Of a stretch of DNA of 64,000 bases, positions 26,540 to 43,178 are shown in pieces. A program made the translations under genes and the position numbers. The DNA comes from Agromyces archimandritae (lineage in GTDB: Bacteria; Actinomycetota; Actinomycetes; Actinomycetales; Microbacteriaceae), in the NCBI RefSeq assembly GCF_018024495.1, contig NZ_CP071696.1, positions 310,001 through 374,000 of the forward strand, in the 5' to 3' direction. How positions within the stretch are numbered: position 1 is the stretch's first letter; each line of letters opens with the position of its first letter. The notes under the pieces are model-generated. The model ran no database searches. It worked only from the letters and a program-made list of their open reading frames with translations, and was not told the DNA's origin.

Positions 26540-27410
26540 GGAAGACCAGCTCCCTGGCGAGCTGCCGGTACGCGTTCGCCGCCGGGTGCTCGGGGGCGAA
26601 TTCGGTGATCGGGGTGCCGCTGACGGTGGCGTCGGGGAACTTCACGGTGCGCGAGATCACCGTCTCGAGCACGGTGTCGCCGAAGGCCTCGACGACGCGC
26701 TCCAGCACCTCCCGCGAGTGCAGGGTGCGCGAGTCGAACATGGTCGCCAGGATCCCGTCGAGCTTGATCGCCGGGTTCAGCCGGTCGCGCACCTTGTCGA
26801 TCGTCTCGATGAGCAGGGCGACGCCGCGCAGTGCGAAGTATTCGCATTCGAGCGGGATGAGCACGCCGTGGCTGGCCGTCAGCGCGTTCACGGTGAGCAG
26901 GCCGAGCGAGGGCTGGCAGTCGATGAGGATGACGTCGTAGTCGCCGGCGACTCGGCGCAGCACCCCGGCGAGGATCTGCTCGCGCGCGACCTCGCTGACC
27001 AGGTGCACCTCGGCCGCCGACAGGTCGATGTTCGCCGGGATCACGTCGAGGCCGGCCACATTGGTGTGCTGGATGGCGTCGGCGACGGGCATCTTGTTCG
27101 ACAGCAGCAGGTCGTAGATCGTCGGCACGTCGTGGGTGCGCACGGCCAGGCCCGCCGAGAGGGCGCCCTGCGGGTCGAAGTCGATGGCGAGCACGCGCCG
27201 GCCGTAGTCGGCGAGCGTCGCGCCGAGGTTGATGGTCGTCGTCGTCTTGCCGACGCCGCCCTTCTGGTTGCAGAGCGCGATGATGCGGGCGGGGCCGTGC
27301 GAGGCCAGCGGCTCGGGCTCGGGGAAGTCGCGCCGGGGTCTGCCCGTGGGCCCGAGCTCCGACTCGAGGGTGACGGTGCCGTCCGCCTGGTCGTGCTGGG
27401 GAGTGGTCAC
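26523..27410 (-). CDS. ParA/Soj-family ATPase
   Basis: A 295-aa ParA-type ATPase with the deviant Walker A motif KGGVGKTT at residues 50-57. DYDVILIDCQPSLG forms the Walker B region, and the TLHSREVLERV region lies near the C-terminus. A Pro/Glu-rich N-terminal extension of about 40 residues precedes it. The position upstream of scpA-scpB and downstream of xerD is the standard 'second ParA' site in Micrococcales, separate from the oriC parAB locus. A role in chromosome partition or polar positioning is inferred. A TAGAAT -10 box sits at 27453-27458. Confidence 0.88.
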   Translation of the reverse strand: MTTPQHDQADGTVTLESELGPTGRPRRDFPEPEPLASHGPARIIALCNQKGGVGKTTTTINLGATLADYGRRVLAIDFDPQGALSAGLAVRTHDVPTIYDLLLSNKMPVADAIQHTNVAGLDVIPANIDLSAAEVHLVSEVAREQILAGVLRRVAGDYDVILIDCQPSLGLLTVNALTASHGVLIPLECEYFALRGVALLIETIDKVRDRLNPAIKLDGILATMFDSRTLHSREVLERVVEAFGDTVLETVISRTVKFPDATVSGTPITEFAPEHPAANAYRQLARELVFRGAAA

Positions 27411-27452
27411 GAGAGGTCTCTTCCTGATTCCGCCGGGTGCGTTGCTCCGAGC

Positions 27453-27458
27453 ATTCTA
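27453..27458 (-). promoter_or_regulatory. -10 box upstream of parA-scpAB
   Basis: TAGAAT on the minus strand, about 43 nt upstream of the parA GTG, is a near-consensus -10 hexamer in the gap between xerD and parA. No clear -35 is seen. It would drive parA-scpA-scpB-rluB-tyrA-cmk-der. Confidence 0.45.
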
Positions 27459-27512
27459 GGGCGTGTTGCGGGCGTCCGCGCGGAGCCCCGGCGCGTGGCG
27501 GCCCGCCGCAGC

Positions 27513-28408
27513 TCAGCGGGCACGCGGGTGCGCGGCCGTGTACATGTCCCGCAGGGTGTCGACGGTGACCATCGTGTAGATCTGCGTCGTGGCGACGGAT
27601 GCGTGCCCGAGCAGCTCCTGGACGACGCGGACGTCGGCACCGCCGGCGAGCAGGTGCGTCGCGAAGGAGTGGCGCAGGGTGTGCGGGGAGACGTGCGCGG
27701 CGAGGCCGGCGCGTTCGGCGGCGTCCTGGATGACCCACCAGGCGCTCTGCCGCGAGAGGCGCGCACCGCGCACCCCGAGGAAGAGCGCGGGCGTCGCTTT
27801 CCCTCGCGCCGAGAACACGGGTCGCGCACGCACGAGGTAGGCGTCGATCGCACGCCTGGCGTAGCTGCCGACGGGCACGATCCGCTGCTTGCCGCCCTTG
27901 CCGAGGAGTCGTACGACCTCGCCGTCGATGAGGTCGTCGACGTTCAGGGCGACCGCCTCCGAGACGCGCGCCCCGGTCGCGTAGAGCAGTTCGAGGAGGG
28001 CCTTGTCGCGCACACGCTCGGGCTCATCGCCGTCGGTGGCGGCGAGCAGGCGCTGCACGTCTTCGATCGGGATCGCCTTGGGCAGGCGCGACGGCGGTTT
28101 CGGGGGGCGGATGCCGCGAGCCGCGTCATCGTCGAGTTCGCCCTCCTCGACGAGGAATCGGTGCAGGCCGCGCACGGCCGACAGGATCCGGGCGACGGAG
28201 CTCGGCGCGAGCCCGGCCTCCCCCGACATCCACCGTGAGAAGGCCGCGACGTCCGCCTCCCGCACGGCCGCGAGCGAGCCCGGCCCGGAGCCGTCGAGCC
28301 AGCCGAGGTAGCGCTCGAGGTCGCGGCGATAGGCGGCCGTCGTGTTCCGGGCCAGTCCTCGCTCGATCGCGAGATGCCTGAGGTACGACTCGGCGGCGGC
28401 CCGGTCGT

Positions 28409-28412
<4 letters not shown>
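27513..28412 (-). CDS. xerD: site-specific tyrosine recombinase XerD
   Basis: A 299-aa tyrosine recombinase resolving chromosome dimers at dif with XerC. The catalytic residues are visible: R149 (GARVSEA), H244 and R247 ([10 protein letters not shown]), H270 (LLGHAS) and the nucleophile Y279 (TTQIYT). The N-terminal SAM-like core-binding domain spans about residues 1-105. The ATG overlaps the NUDIX gene stop. The housekeeping neighbourhood (pyrG, NUDIX, parA-scpAB) marks it as chromosomal XerD rather than a phage integrase. Confidence 0.93.
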
Positions 28413-30752
<2,340 letters not shown>

Positions 30753-30964
30753 TCACTGCGGATCCCCCGTCATCCCGTCCAGCCCCTCCTTCTTCTCGGC
30801 GGATTCCCGGCGAAGACCGCCGGTGCGGGCGGATGCCCGAGCGCATCGCCGCCGCCCGGCGATGGATGCCGTGCCTCATCCTCGCATCGCGGTGCCGCCC
30901 GCCGGCGGCGCCCCGCCGCGCCGTGCTCGGGCGCCGTGCGCAGGCGGCATGACAGGCGGCGTGC

Positions 30965-32659
30965 TCAGGCGGCGACCGAGGCGAGTCCGAGCAGCTCGCG
31001 GGCGTGCGCGAGCCCGGACTCGGAGTCGGGGAGTCCGGAGAGCAGCCGGGCCATCTCGGCCTCGCGCTCGCCGCCGGAGAGTTGCCGAACGCTCGACTCG
31101 GTGACGCTCCCGTCGGTGTCCTTCACGACGTTCAGGTGGTTCGTCGCGAATGCGGCCACCTGGGCGAGGTGGGTGACGACGATGACCTGGGATCGTTCGG
31201 CCAGGCGCGCGAGCCGGCGGCCGATCTCGATCGCGGCGGCGCCGCCGACGCCTGCGTCGACCTCGTCGAAGACGAAGGTCGGCACGGGGTCGGTACCGGC
31301 GATGACGACCTCGATCGCGAGCATGACGCGAGACAGTTCACCGCCCGACGCGCCCTTCGAGACGGATCGCGGCGCCGCCCCGGGGTGCGGGGCGAGCAGG
31401 ATCTGCACGCCGTCTCGGCCGTCGGCCGTGTAGTCGGCGAGCTCTTCGACGCCGACCTCGAGCCGGGCGTCGGGCATCGCCAGGGCGGCGAGCTCGGCGG
31501 TGACCTCCTCGGCGAGGCGGACGGCGGCCGCGCGCCGAAGCTCGGTGACGCGCCCGCCGAGCGCCTCCAGCTCCGCGGCGGCAGCCGCCACCGAGGCATC
31601 GAGGGCGTCGATCCGCTCGTCGTCGCCGTCGAGCTCGAGGAGCCGCAGCCCGCCCTGCTCGCGGAACGCGAGCACCGCACCGAGGTCGCCTCCGCGCTGC
31701 CGCACGAGCCCGCCGAGCACCGCACGCCGTTCCTGCACGAGTTCGAGTTCGCGGGCGCCGTCGGCGTCGAGGCCGGCGAGGTAGCTGGAGAGTTCCGCAG
31801 CGGCGTCGTTCAGCTGGAATCCGGCGTTCCCGAGCGTCTCGGCGATGGGTGTGAGCGCCGGATCGTGGGCGGCCATCCGCTCGAGGTGGCGTCTGGCGCC
31901 CTCGACGAGGGCGACGGCGTCGGGCACGTCCTCACCCTCCTCCGCCGAGACGAGCTCGCGTGCCGAGGCCGCTGCGAGCCGCAGTTCTTCGAGGTTCGAG
32001 AGGCGTTCGGCACGCTCCTGCAGTTCGACGTCTTCGCCGGGCTGCGGATCGGCCGTTTCGATCTCCTCGAGGGCCGCACGGAGCTCCTCGGCCTCCTGCG
32101 CGCGCCGTTCGTGCTCATCGCGCAGGCGTACGAGTTCTGCGGTCTCCTCGCGCCAGCTGCCGTAGACCTCGCGGTATGCGGTGAGCGCCTCGGAGAGCTC
32201 GGCCCCTGCGAAGCGGTCGAGGGCATCGCGCTGTGCGGTCTGGGAACGCAGCCGTTGCTGATCGGCCTGCCCGTGCACGACGACGAGTTCGGCGCCGAGC
32301 TCGGCGAGCACGCCCACGGGGGCGCTGCGCCCGCCGACGACGGCCCGGCTGCGCCCTTCGGAGGACACCGAGCGGCCGAGCAGCAGTTCGGGTCCGTCGA
32401 GCTGGCCGCCGGCCTCAGCGACACGGTCGGCGACCGCGCCATGCTCGGGCACGATCCACCGACCCTCGACCCACGCCTGCGAGGCGCCGGATCGCACCCC
32501 ACCGGCATCCGCCCGCTCCCCGAGCAGCAGGCCGAGCGCGGTGACGACCATCGTCTTGCCGGCGCCGGTCTCGCCCGTCACGGCCGTGAACCCCGGCCCG
32601 AGCGGAAGCGTGGCGTCGGCGATGACGCCGAGATCGCGGATTCCGAGTTCTTCAATCAC
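30965..32659 (-). CDS. recN: DNA repair protein RecN
   Basis: A 564-aa SMC-like ATPase acting early in recombinational double-strand-break repair. Walker A GETGAGKT is at residues 29-36. Two coiled-coil stretches flank the middle, and the C-terminal half carries the signature GASGGELSRVMLAIEVV and Walker B TFVFDEVDAGVGG. The GTG start overlaps the nadK stop by 8 nt (GTGATTGA). The order tlyA-nadK-recN is the common actinobacterial arrangement. Confidence 0.94.
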   Translation of the reverse strand: MIEELGIRDLGVIADATLPLGPGFTAVTGETGAGKTMVVTALGLLLGERADAGGVRSGASQAWVEGRWIVPEHGAVADRVAEAGGQLDGPELLLGRSVSSEGRSRAVVGGRSAPVGVLAELGAELVVVHGQADQQRLRSQTAQRDALDRFAGAELSEALTAYREVYGSWREETAELVRLRDEHERRAQEAEELRAALEEIETADPQPGEDVELQERAERLSNLEELRLAAASARELVSAEEGEDVPDAVALVEGARRHLERMAAHDPALTPIAETLGNAGFQLNDAAAELSSYLAGLDADGARELELVQERRAVLGGLVRQRGGDLGAVLAFREQGGLRLLELDGDDERIDALDASVAAAAAELEALGGRVTELRRAAAVRLAEEVTAELAALAMPDARLEVGVEELADYTADGRDGVQILLAPHPGAAPRSVSKGASGGELSRVMLAIEVVIAGTDPVPTFVFDEVDAGVGGAAAIEIGRRLARLAERSQVIVVTHLAQVAAFATNHLNVVKDTDGSVTESSVRQLSGGEREAEMARLLSGLPDSESGLAHARELLGLASVAA

Positions 32660-33566
32660 GAGCGATCGGCCCCCTCCATCCCGTCACCGGCAGCTGGAAC
32701 TTGTTGACGAGCCGATCCGTGAACGGCGCCTCGTGCAGTCGCGCGAGCCGCACCGGCACGGGCGAGCGCCGCACGACGACCCGCGCGCCCGGCTCGAGGT
32801 CGAAGGCCCGCCGTCCGTCGCACCAGATCACCGCTGCTGCTTCGGTGCGCGGCACGATCTCGACGACGAGGCTCGACTCGGGGCCGACGACGATCGGCCG
32901 GGCGAAGAGCGCGTGGGCGCTGAGCGGCACGAGCAGGAGCGCCTCGACGCTCGGCCACACCACGGGCCCGCCGGCGGAGAAGGAGTAGGCGGTCGACCCG
33001 GTCGGCGTCGACATGACGACCCCGTCGCAGCCGAACGACGACAGGGGCCGGCGGTCGACCTCGATGACGACCTCGAGCATGCGCTCCCGCTCGGCCTTCT
33101 CGACGGTGACGTCGTTCAACGCCCAGCCCTCGTAGACGACGGCGGCGTGCTGGAAGACGCGCACCTCGATCGTCATGCGCTCTTCGACGCGGTAGTCGCG
33201 CGCGAGAGCCCGCTGCACCGTGTATCCGAGGTCGTCCCGCTCGCTCTCGGCGAGGAAACCGACGTGGCCGAGGTTCACCCCGAACAGCGGCACCGAGGGG
33301 TGGTCGCGCATCAGCTCTGCGGCGCGGAGGATCGTGCCGTCCCCGCCGAGGACGATGACGAGCTCGATGCCGGAGGGGTCGACCTCTTCGAGCCGGCGGG
33401 CGTTGCCGTTCAGCTCCGGTTCGACCTCGTGCAGCTCATCCCATTGTTCGCCGGCGATGACGGGGGTGGCGCCGGCGGCCGTCAGCTGCGTGCACACCTC
33501 GATCGTGGCCTCGAGCGCGGCACGGCGCGTGCCATGCGAGACGACGAGGAACCGGCGGTCGTTCAC
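32652..33566 (-). CDS. nadK: NAD kinase
   Basis: A 304-aa kinase making NADP from NAD. The GGDGT motif is at residues 74-78, followed by GVNLGHVGFLAE and the conserved GDGVVMSTPTGSTAYSFSAGG-like stretch (here FGCDGVVMSTPTGSTAY), which binds NAD. The GTG at 33566 overlaps the tlyA stop (GTGA). The frame extends far upstream antisense-free through tlyA, but the coupled GTG gives the normal family length. Confidence 0.94.
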   Translation of the reverse strand: MNDRRFLVVSHGTRRAALEATIEVCTQLTAAGATPVIAGEQWDELHEVEPELNGNARRLEEVDPSGIELVIVLGGDGTILRAAELMRDHPSVPLFGVNLGHVGFLAESERDDLGYTVQRALARDYRVEERMTIEVRVFQHAAVVYEGWALNDVTVEKAERERMLEVVIEVDRRPLSSFGCDGVVMSTPTGSTAYSFSAGGPVVWPSVEALLLVPLSAHALFARPIVVGPESSLVVEIVPRTEAAAVIWCDGRRAFDLEPGARVVVRRSPVPVRLARLHEAPFTDRLVNKFQLPVTGWRGPIARD

Positions 33567-34378
33567 CCTGCGCCTCCTCGTGAAATGTCTCGGATCCGAC
33601 CCGTCCATTCTGACGGATCCGCCGCGCCGCCCGGCACCAGATGCACGAGAACCTCGAGATTCCCGTGCGATCCGGGCATTGGGGAGGAGATGACGCCGGC
33701 GGTGCCGAGCCCCTGGTCGAAGCCGGCCCACAGCACGCGTTCGACGGCGTCGGCGCGGAGGTCGGGATCGGTCACGATCCCCTCGCGAACGCCGCCCCGA
33801 CCGACCTCGAACTGCGGCTTCACGAGGAGCACGAAGTCGGCGTCGTCCGCTGCGCTCGCGCGGAGGGCGGGCAGCACGGTCGTCAGCGAGATGAACGACA
33901 GGTCGGCGACGACGAGGGTCGGGCCTTCGGCCACTCCCGTGAGTTCGGCCAGGCGCGCCGCGTCGAGCTCGCGCACGTTGCAGCCCTCGACGAGCACGAG
34001 CCCGTCCGCGCCGGCGAGATCCGGGGAAAGCTGGCCGTGCCCGACGTCGACGGCGAGCACCGTGCGAGCGCCGCGTTCGAGGAGCACCTGCGTGAATCCG
34101 CCGGTGGATGCGCCGGCGTCGAGCACGACCCGGCCGGCCGGGTCCACGCCGAAGGCGTCGAGGGCGGCGATGAGCTTGTGGGCAGCGCGGCTCACATAGT
34201 GGTCGGCGGCGTGCACGTCGAGCCGCTGCCCCTCGGCGACGCGCACGGAGGGCTTCAGCACGATCGCCCCGTCGACGGCGACCGCACCGTCGGCGATGAG
34301 CCGTGCCGCGTGCGTGCGGGAGCGTGCGAGCCCGCGCGCGGCCAACGCGCTGTCGAGCCGCTCGCCGGAGCCGCTCAC
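33563..34378 (-). CDS. tlyA: TlyA-family rRNA 2'-O-methyltransferase
   Basis: A 271-aa protein with an N-terminal S4 RNA-binding domain (RLDSALAARGLARSRTHAARLI) and a C-terminal FtsJ-like methyltransferase with SAM loop VLDAGASTGGFTQVLLERGA. TlyA enzymes methylate 16S C1409 and 23S C1920, which affects capreomycin sensitivity in mycobacteria. VKPQFEVGRGGVREGIV is a family signature. The GTG start overlaps the stop of the small upstream gene (GTGA). Confidence 0.9.
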   Translation of the reverse strand: MSGSGERLDSALAARGLARSRTHAARLIADGAVAVDGAIVLKPSVRVAEGQRLDVHAADHYVSRAAHKLIAALDAFGVDPAGRVVLDAGASTGGFTQVLLERGARTVLAVDVGHGQLSPDLAGADGLVLVEGCNVRELDAARLAELTGVAEGPTLVVADLSFISLTTVLPALRASAADDADFVLLVKPQFEVGRGGVREGIVTDPDLRADAVERVLWAGFDQGLGTAGVISSPMPGSHGNLEVLVHLVPGGAADPSEWTGRIRDISRGGAG

Positions 34379-34626
34379 GAGCCCTCTGGGTCCGCGCCTT
34401 CGAGGGCGGCGCGTAGTTCCTCGGCGACGCCGCCGTACGCAGCGGCACGCTCCTCGAGCGGTCTCGCTTCGATCCCGGCGACCCGCGCGGTCATGGCGTC
34501 GAACTCGCCCTCGGCATCGGTTGCGGTGCCTTCGGACAACACGGTGCCTTCGGTCGACATGGCGCCGTCGGTCGCAGCGGGCTCGGTCGGGGCGGGCTCG
34601 GTCGAGGCGGGTTGGGCGTCGGTCAT
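34375..34626 (-). CDS. small acidic Thr/Pro/Glu-rich protein, function unknown
   Basis: An 83-aa acidic protein. The first half is low-complexity (Thr, Pro, Glu, Ala); the second half, from about residue 44, is a predicted helix with LEERAAAYGGVAEELRAALEG. I do not recognise a functional domain. Small proteins of this kind often sit between the HAD phosphatase and tlyA genes in Micrococcales, and the ATG, coupling to tlyA (GTGA) and open frame support a real gene. Confidence 0.6.
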   Translation of the reverse strand: MTDAQPASTEPAPTEPAATDGAMSTEGTVLSEGTATDAEGEFDAMTARVAGIEARPLEERAAAYGGVAEELRAALEGADPEGS

Positions 34627-34664
34627 CGCACCACGCTATCGCGCACGACCGACATCCGCCGTGG

Positions 34665-35696
34665 TCAGGTCCCGCTCCCGTAGAGTTCCGGCGGCACCTC
34701 GAGCGTGTGGATCGGCCGACCCGATTCCCAGATCACGGTGCAGGCCGCGCGCAGACGGTCGAGCGGATCCCCGTCTGCCACGACGGCGATCCGGGATCCC
34801 TCGAGGCGGACTCGTGCGTCGCCGACGCGGACCTCGCCGTTCCGTCCGGCACGCGCGAGCGGGTACGGCTCGTGCAAGCCGCGCAGGTCGGCGAGGATGA
34901 AGTCGGGCCGCATGCCGGCCTCGGCGGCGAGGAGCTGTTTGGCGCGGTCGATACCGGTGAGCACGACGGCCGAGCGGATGCCGGCGCGCGACGCGCCGAG
35001 GATGTCGGTGTCGAGGCGGTCGCCGATCATGAGCGGGGTACGCGCGCCGAACCGTTCGGCGGCCTCAGCGAAGATCGGCGTTTCGGGCTTGCCGGCGACC
35101 TCCGGAAAACGGCCGACGGCGGTGTGCACGGCCGAGACGAGGGTGCCGTTGCCCGGTGCGATGCCGCGGGCGACGGGGATCGTCCAGTCCATGTTCGTCG
35201 CGATCCACGGGATTCCGGTGCCGTTCTCGGATCCGGGCCGCAGGGCGAACGACGCTTCGGCGAGTTGCGTCCAGGCGACGTCGGGTGCGAAGCCCTGTAC
35301 GACCGCTGCCGGGCCGTCGTCGGCGGATCGCGTCGGCCGGTAGCCGGCCCGCTCGAGCTCGACGACGATGCCTTCGCCGCCGACGACGAGCACCGTCGCT
35401 CCTTCCGGAACGGCGGCCCGCAGCAATCGCATGGCCGCCTGCGGCGAGGTCACGACGTCGCGGGGTTCGGTGCGGAGCCCGAGTTCGACGAGGTGGGCCG
35501 CGACGGAGGCGTCGCTTCTGGCCGCATTGTTCGTGAGGTAGCCGACGGGCATGGCGGCCGCGGCCCGGTTCAGGCTCGCCACCGCGAAGGGGATGGCACC
35601 GGCACCGCGGTAGACGACTCCGTCGAGGTCGGCGAGGATCGCGTCGGCGCCCGCGATGGGCGCCTCGCCCTCAGTCTTCGTCCGGAAGAGGGCCAT
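34665..35696 (-). CDS. HAD-IIA family hydrolase (NagD-like phosphatase)
   Basis: A 343-aa HAD phosphatase. Motif I DLDGVVYRG holds the nucleophile Asp, motif II is GYLTNNAAR, and motif IV is LMIGDRLDTDILGA. The large C2 cap between them marks subclass IIA (NagD/4-nitrophenylphosphatase type); the C-terminal ~80 residues form an extra actinobacterial tail. The natural substrate is unknown, with phosphoglycolate-like or nucleotide phosphates being usual for the class. The ATG at 35696 overlaps the repeat-protein gene by 26 nt, suggesting coupling. Confidence 0.85.
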   Translation of the reverse strand: MALFRTKTEGEAPIAGADAILADLDGVVYRGAGAIPFAVASLNRAAAAMPVGYLTNNAARSDASVAAHLVELGLRTEPRDVVTSPQAAMRLLRAAVPEGATVLVVGGEGIVVELERAGYRPTRSADDGPAAVVQGFAPDVAWTQLAEASFALRPGSENGTGIPWIATNMDWTIPVARGIAPGNGTLVSAVHTAVGRFPEVAGKPETPIFAEAAERFGARTPLMIGDRLDTDILGASRAGIRSAVVLTGIDRAKQLLAAEAGMRPDFILADLRGLHEPYPLARAGRNGEVRVGDARVRLEGSRIAVVADGDPLDRLRAACTVIWESGRPIHTLEVPPELYGSGT

Positions 35697-37170
35697 CGGC
35701 CTCCCCCTCGCCTGCGGCTTCGGTCGCGCCCTCGGACTCCTCGCCGCTCTCGCTCGCGAGCTCGGGCTCCGGGTCCGCCTCGTCCTCGGGCTCTGCGCCG
35801 AGCTCGGGCTCCTCTTCGGCGATCTCGATGACCGTGATGAGCTCGGACTCGGCGTAGGGAGCCTCGAGCGCGGCCTCGGCGCGGAGCGCCCGGGCTCGCC
35901 ACTCCTCCGCCGCCCGATCGCGCCCGAGCTCTTCGAGCACTTCGGCGTAGGCCGAGAAGAGGGCGGGGCTGTACGAGAACGCGCGATCGGGGTCCAGCTG
36001 CGGGATCTCGAGTTCTGCCAGGGCTTCCTCGGCCTGCCCCAGGTCGAGACGAGCGCCGGACATGGCGATCGCGAGGTCGACCTGGACGGACGCCGGGAGC
36101 GTCGCACGGTCCACGGAACGCCCGAGTTCGAGGGCGCGGTCCGGGCGGCCGATGCCGCGTTCGCTGTCGACCATGAGCGGCAGCTGGTCGTCGCGACCGG
36201 AGATCCTCCGGTAGGTCCGCAGCTCGCGGAGCGCGAGCGGGAAGTCGCCGTTCGTGTAGGCGGTGATCGCGAGCGTTTCGCGTACGACGCCGACGCGGCC
36301 GGCACGACGCGAGGCCGAAAGCGCATGCCGGTGGGCGAGCTCGGGGTCGTCCTCGAGGAAGCGCGCGGCCGCCACGAGGTGCCGGGCGACATCGTCGGCA
36401 TTGTCCTTGCTCAGGGTCTTCAGTTCGGCGCGAGCGGCCCGATCGAGGTCTTTCGCCTGAATGGATGCCGGGATCTCCGGGTCGTCGTGACGCGGCCGCA
36501 CCGCGCGAGGCGCGTCGCTGTGCTCGAAGCGCCGTGCGCGCTCGTCGCGCCCGGACTGGCCGCCGCGATACCCGGCGCGCTGGCCGGCCCCGCTCCGGCC
36601 CCCGGAGGCACCGCGGTCACGGTCGCCGCTATACGGCTTCCGGTCACGGTCGCCCGCGGGCCGACGGTCACGATCGCGGTCACCGTACGGCTTGCGATCA
36701 CGGTCTCCCGCAGGCCGACGATCACGGTCTCGATCACCAGAGGGCTTTCGGTCCCGATCGCCATACGGCTTCCGGTCACGGTCGCCCGTAGGACGACGAT
36801 CACGGTCGCGATCACCGTAGGGCTTCCGATCACGGTCTCCGTACGGCTTGCGATCACGGTCGCCCGCAGGACGGCGATCACGGTCGCGGTCACCGTAGGG
36901 CTTCCGGTCCCGATCGCCGTACGGCTTCCGATCCCGGTCACCGTACGGCCTGCGGTCACGATCGCCGGCGGGACTGCGATCACCATAGGGCTTGCGATCA
37001 CGCTCACCATATGGCTTGCGGTCGCGGTCCCCGTACGCCTTCCGGCCGCCTCGGTCGTCACGGCGGCCGCCCGTCTGAGCGGGATCGCTCCCTCGGCGGG
37101 GCCGGGCATCGTCACCGCGATTCCTGCCCTCGCCTCGTCGGGCCTCGTCGGGGGTGTCGCGTTCGCTCAC
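35671..37170 (-). CDS. repeat-rich protein: Arg/Asp/Gly-Tyr N-terminal repeats plus TPR-like domain
   Basis: A 499-aa protein. Residues about 42-186 are made of ~17 degenerate RDRKPYGD or RDRDRRPAGD units, strongly charged and Tyr/Gly-rich. Residues about 215-430 look like helical TPR-type repeats (LRELRTYRRISGRDDQLPL, ALELGRSVDRATLPASVQ), and the tail is acidic. The repeats resemble RGG-like RNA-binding or phase-separating tails, but their function here is unknown. The GTG at 37170 has an AGGA site 7 nt upstream. It lies directly downstream of the rRNA operon and overlaps the HAD gene. Confidence 0.75.
   Translation of the reverse strand: MSERDTPDEARRGEGRNRGDDARPRRGSDPAQTGGRRDDRGGRKAYGDRDRKPYGERDRKPYGDRSPAGDRDRRPYGDRDRKPYGDRDRKPYGDRDRDRRPAGDRDRKPYGDRDRKPYGDRDRDRRPTGDRDRKPYGDRDRKPSGDRDRDRRPAGDRDRKPYGDRDRDRRPAGDRDRKPYSGDRDRGASGGRSGAGQRAGYRGGQSGRDERARRFEHSDAPRAVRPRHDDPEIPASIQAKDLDRAARAELKTLSKDNADDVARHLVAAARFLEDDPELAHRHALSASRRAGRVGVVRETLAITAYTNGDFPLALRELRTYRRISGRDDQLPLMVDSERGIGRPDRALELGRSVDRATLPASVQVDLAIAMSGARLDLGQAEEALAELEIPQLDPDRAFSYSPALFSAYAEVLEELGRDRAAEEWRARALRAEAALEAPYAESELITVIEIAEEEPELGAEPEDEADPEPELASESGEESEGATEAAGEGEADGPLPDED
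36612..37045. repeat. tandem ~24-bp coding repeat
   Basis: The DNA encoding the RDRKPYGD-like units is an imperfect tandem array of 24-30 bp units. Near-identical neighbouring copies make slippage and copy-number change likely. All unit lengths are multiples of three, so the frame is kept. Assembly of this stretch from short reads would be unreliable. Confidence 0.85.
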
Positions 37171-37254
37171 GGTGTTCCTGCCATCTCCGGACCCTCCGAA
37201 CTCAACCGTACGACACGGGCCTGGAGGGCGACACGTAACGGAGCTGTTAAATGC

Positions 37255-37286
37255 GTCGAGGCCACCCGTCTTCGGGTGACCTCGAC
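37255..37286 (-). terminator. rRNA operon terminator
   Basis: Just beyond the 5S 3' end, a 14-bp stem (37273-37286 with 37255-37268, one mismatch or wobble) with a 4-nt loop AAGA is read on the minus strand. It is followed by GACGCATTTAAC, a weak T-tract. The position suits termination of the rRNA transcript before the repeat-protein gene. Confidence 0.65.
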
Positions 37287-37296
37287 ACTGAATGGT

Positions 37297-37416
37297 TGTC
37301 CGGCGGTGTCCTACTCTCCCACAGGGTCCCCCCTGCAGTACCATCGGCGCTGTGAGTCTTAGCTTCCGGGTTCGGAATGTGACCGGGCGTTTCCCTCACG
37401 CTATGACCGCCGTAAC
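37297..37416 (-). rRNA. rrf: 5S ribosomal RNA
   Basis: About 120 nt. The 5' part reads GTTACGGCGGTCATAGCG on the minus strand, the centre has CCCGGTCACATTCCGAACCC, and the 3' end ACACCGCCGGACA pairs with the 5' end. It is the third gene of the operon. Ends are estimated to within a few bases. Confidence 0.93.
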
Positions 37417-37618
37417 TCTTGCCACCACCACACGTGTGTGTAGGGTGAAACTTTCGTTACCACACCCACCCGGACCTGGTCCGGTATGAGTGTTTCACTG
37501 TTCTCTTGTATTCAACACTATTGTGTTGTTCCCTGTTCGTCTATCGGGAACCACAGAGTGGACGCGAGCAACCAATGCCACCCATCAAGCCTTTTGCAAA
37601 CACTGATGAATGTAATGA

Positions 37619-42699
<5,081 letters not shown>

Positions 42700-43101
42700 A
42701 AAAAATGGTTCCAGACACCCCCGAAGAGGCATCCAGGAGTTCAATCTCCGACAGAGAAACAACTGACTAAAAAATCAAATTGTCCATCAATCAAAGGAAT
42801 CCCACCAACCAAAAAGGCTGGTCAGGGTTCAAAAAATTGGCATTGAACATAGTGCACGCTGTTGAGTTCTCAAGAAACGGACGCTTCCGGTGCAGCCTCG
42901 TCAGAGGTTGCATGTCGGTGGGGCTTCGTTCTCACCCGGTCATCCTGCGAGAGGACGTGTCCGAGTGCTTCGGATCGATCGGAGCGAGATCGCTTCGAGA
43001 TCCGGGAGATGTTTCCGCTTGAGGCCGGTGAGCGTTTCGCTCTTCCGTTCCTGTGGGGCAACGAGTAGATACTCTACGTCGGATCCTGGGGCCGTGCAAA
43101 C
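42700..43101 (-). promoter_or_regulatory. rRNA operon promoter and leader
   Basis: A minus-strand promoter with -35 TTGCAC (43094-43099), a 17-nt spacer and -10 TAGAGT (43071-43076); transcription would start near 43064. The leader of about 365 nt contains the actinobacterial box CTTGAGAACTCAACA (complement around 42860-42874), implicated in antitermination, and GCGTGCACTATGT (complement at 42847-42859), which pairs with the spacer downstream of 16S. No coding sequence is supportable here. Confidence 0.7.
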
Positions 43102-43122
43102 CGGCCCTGCATCCCGGGCGTG

Positions 43123-43162
43123 TCGCAGGTCAGCGCGGCGCTTCGCGACGCGCTTCCTGCGA
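43123..43162 (-). terminator. hairpin upstream of the rRNA promoter
   Basis: TCGCAGG (43123-43129) pairs with CCTGCGA (43156-43162), with an inner GCGCG/CGCGC helix. It sits between tyrS and the rRNA -35 box. It may end tyrS transcripts together with the neighbouring hairpin; there is no T-tract. Confidence 0.4.
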
Positions 43163-43178
43163 CAAGGCGGCCGTAGGA

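Noticed and set aside
36612..37045. CRISPR-like repeat array
   Set aside because: Units are contiguous, in frame and coding, with no unique spacers and no cas genes.
35656..37362. Plus-strand frame with long Val/Thr/Ile-rich repeats
   Set aside because: It is the reverse complement of the RDRKPYGD repeats; no start signal and no neighbour supports a beta-repeat surface protein.
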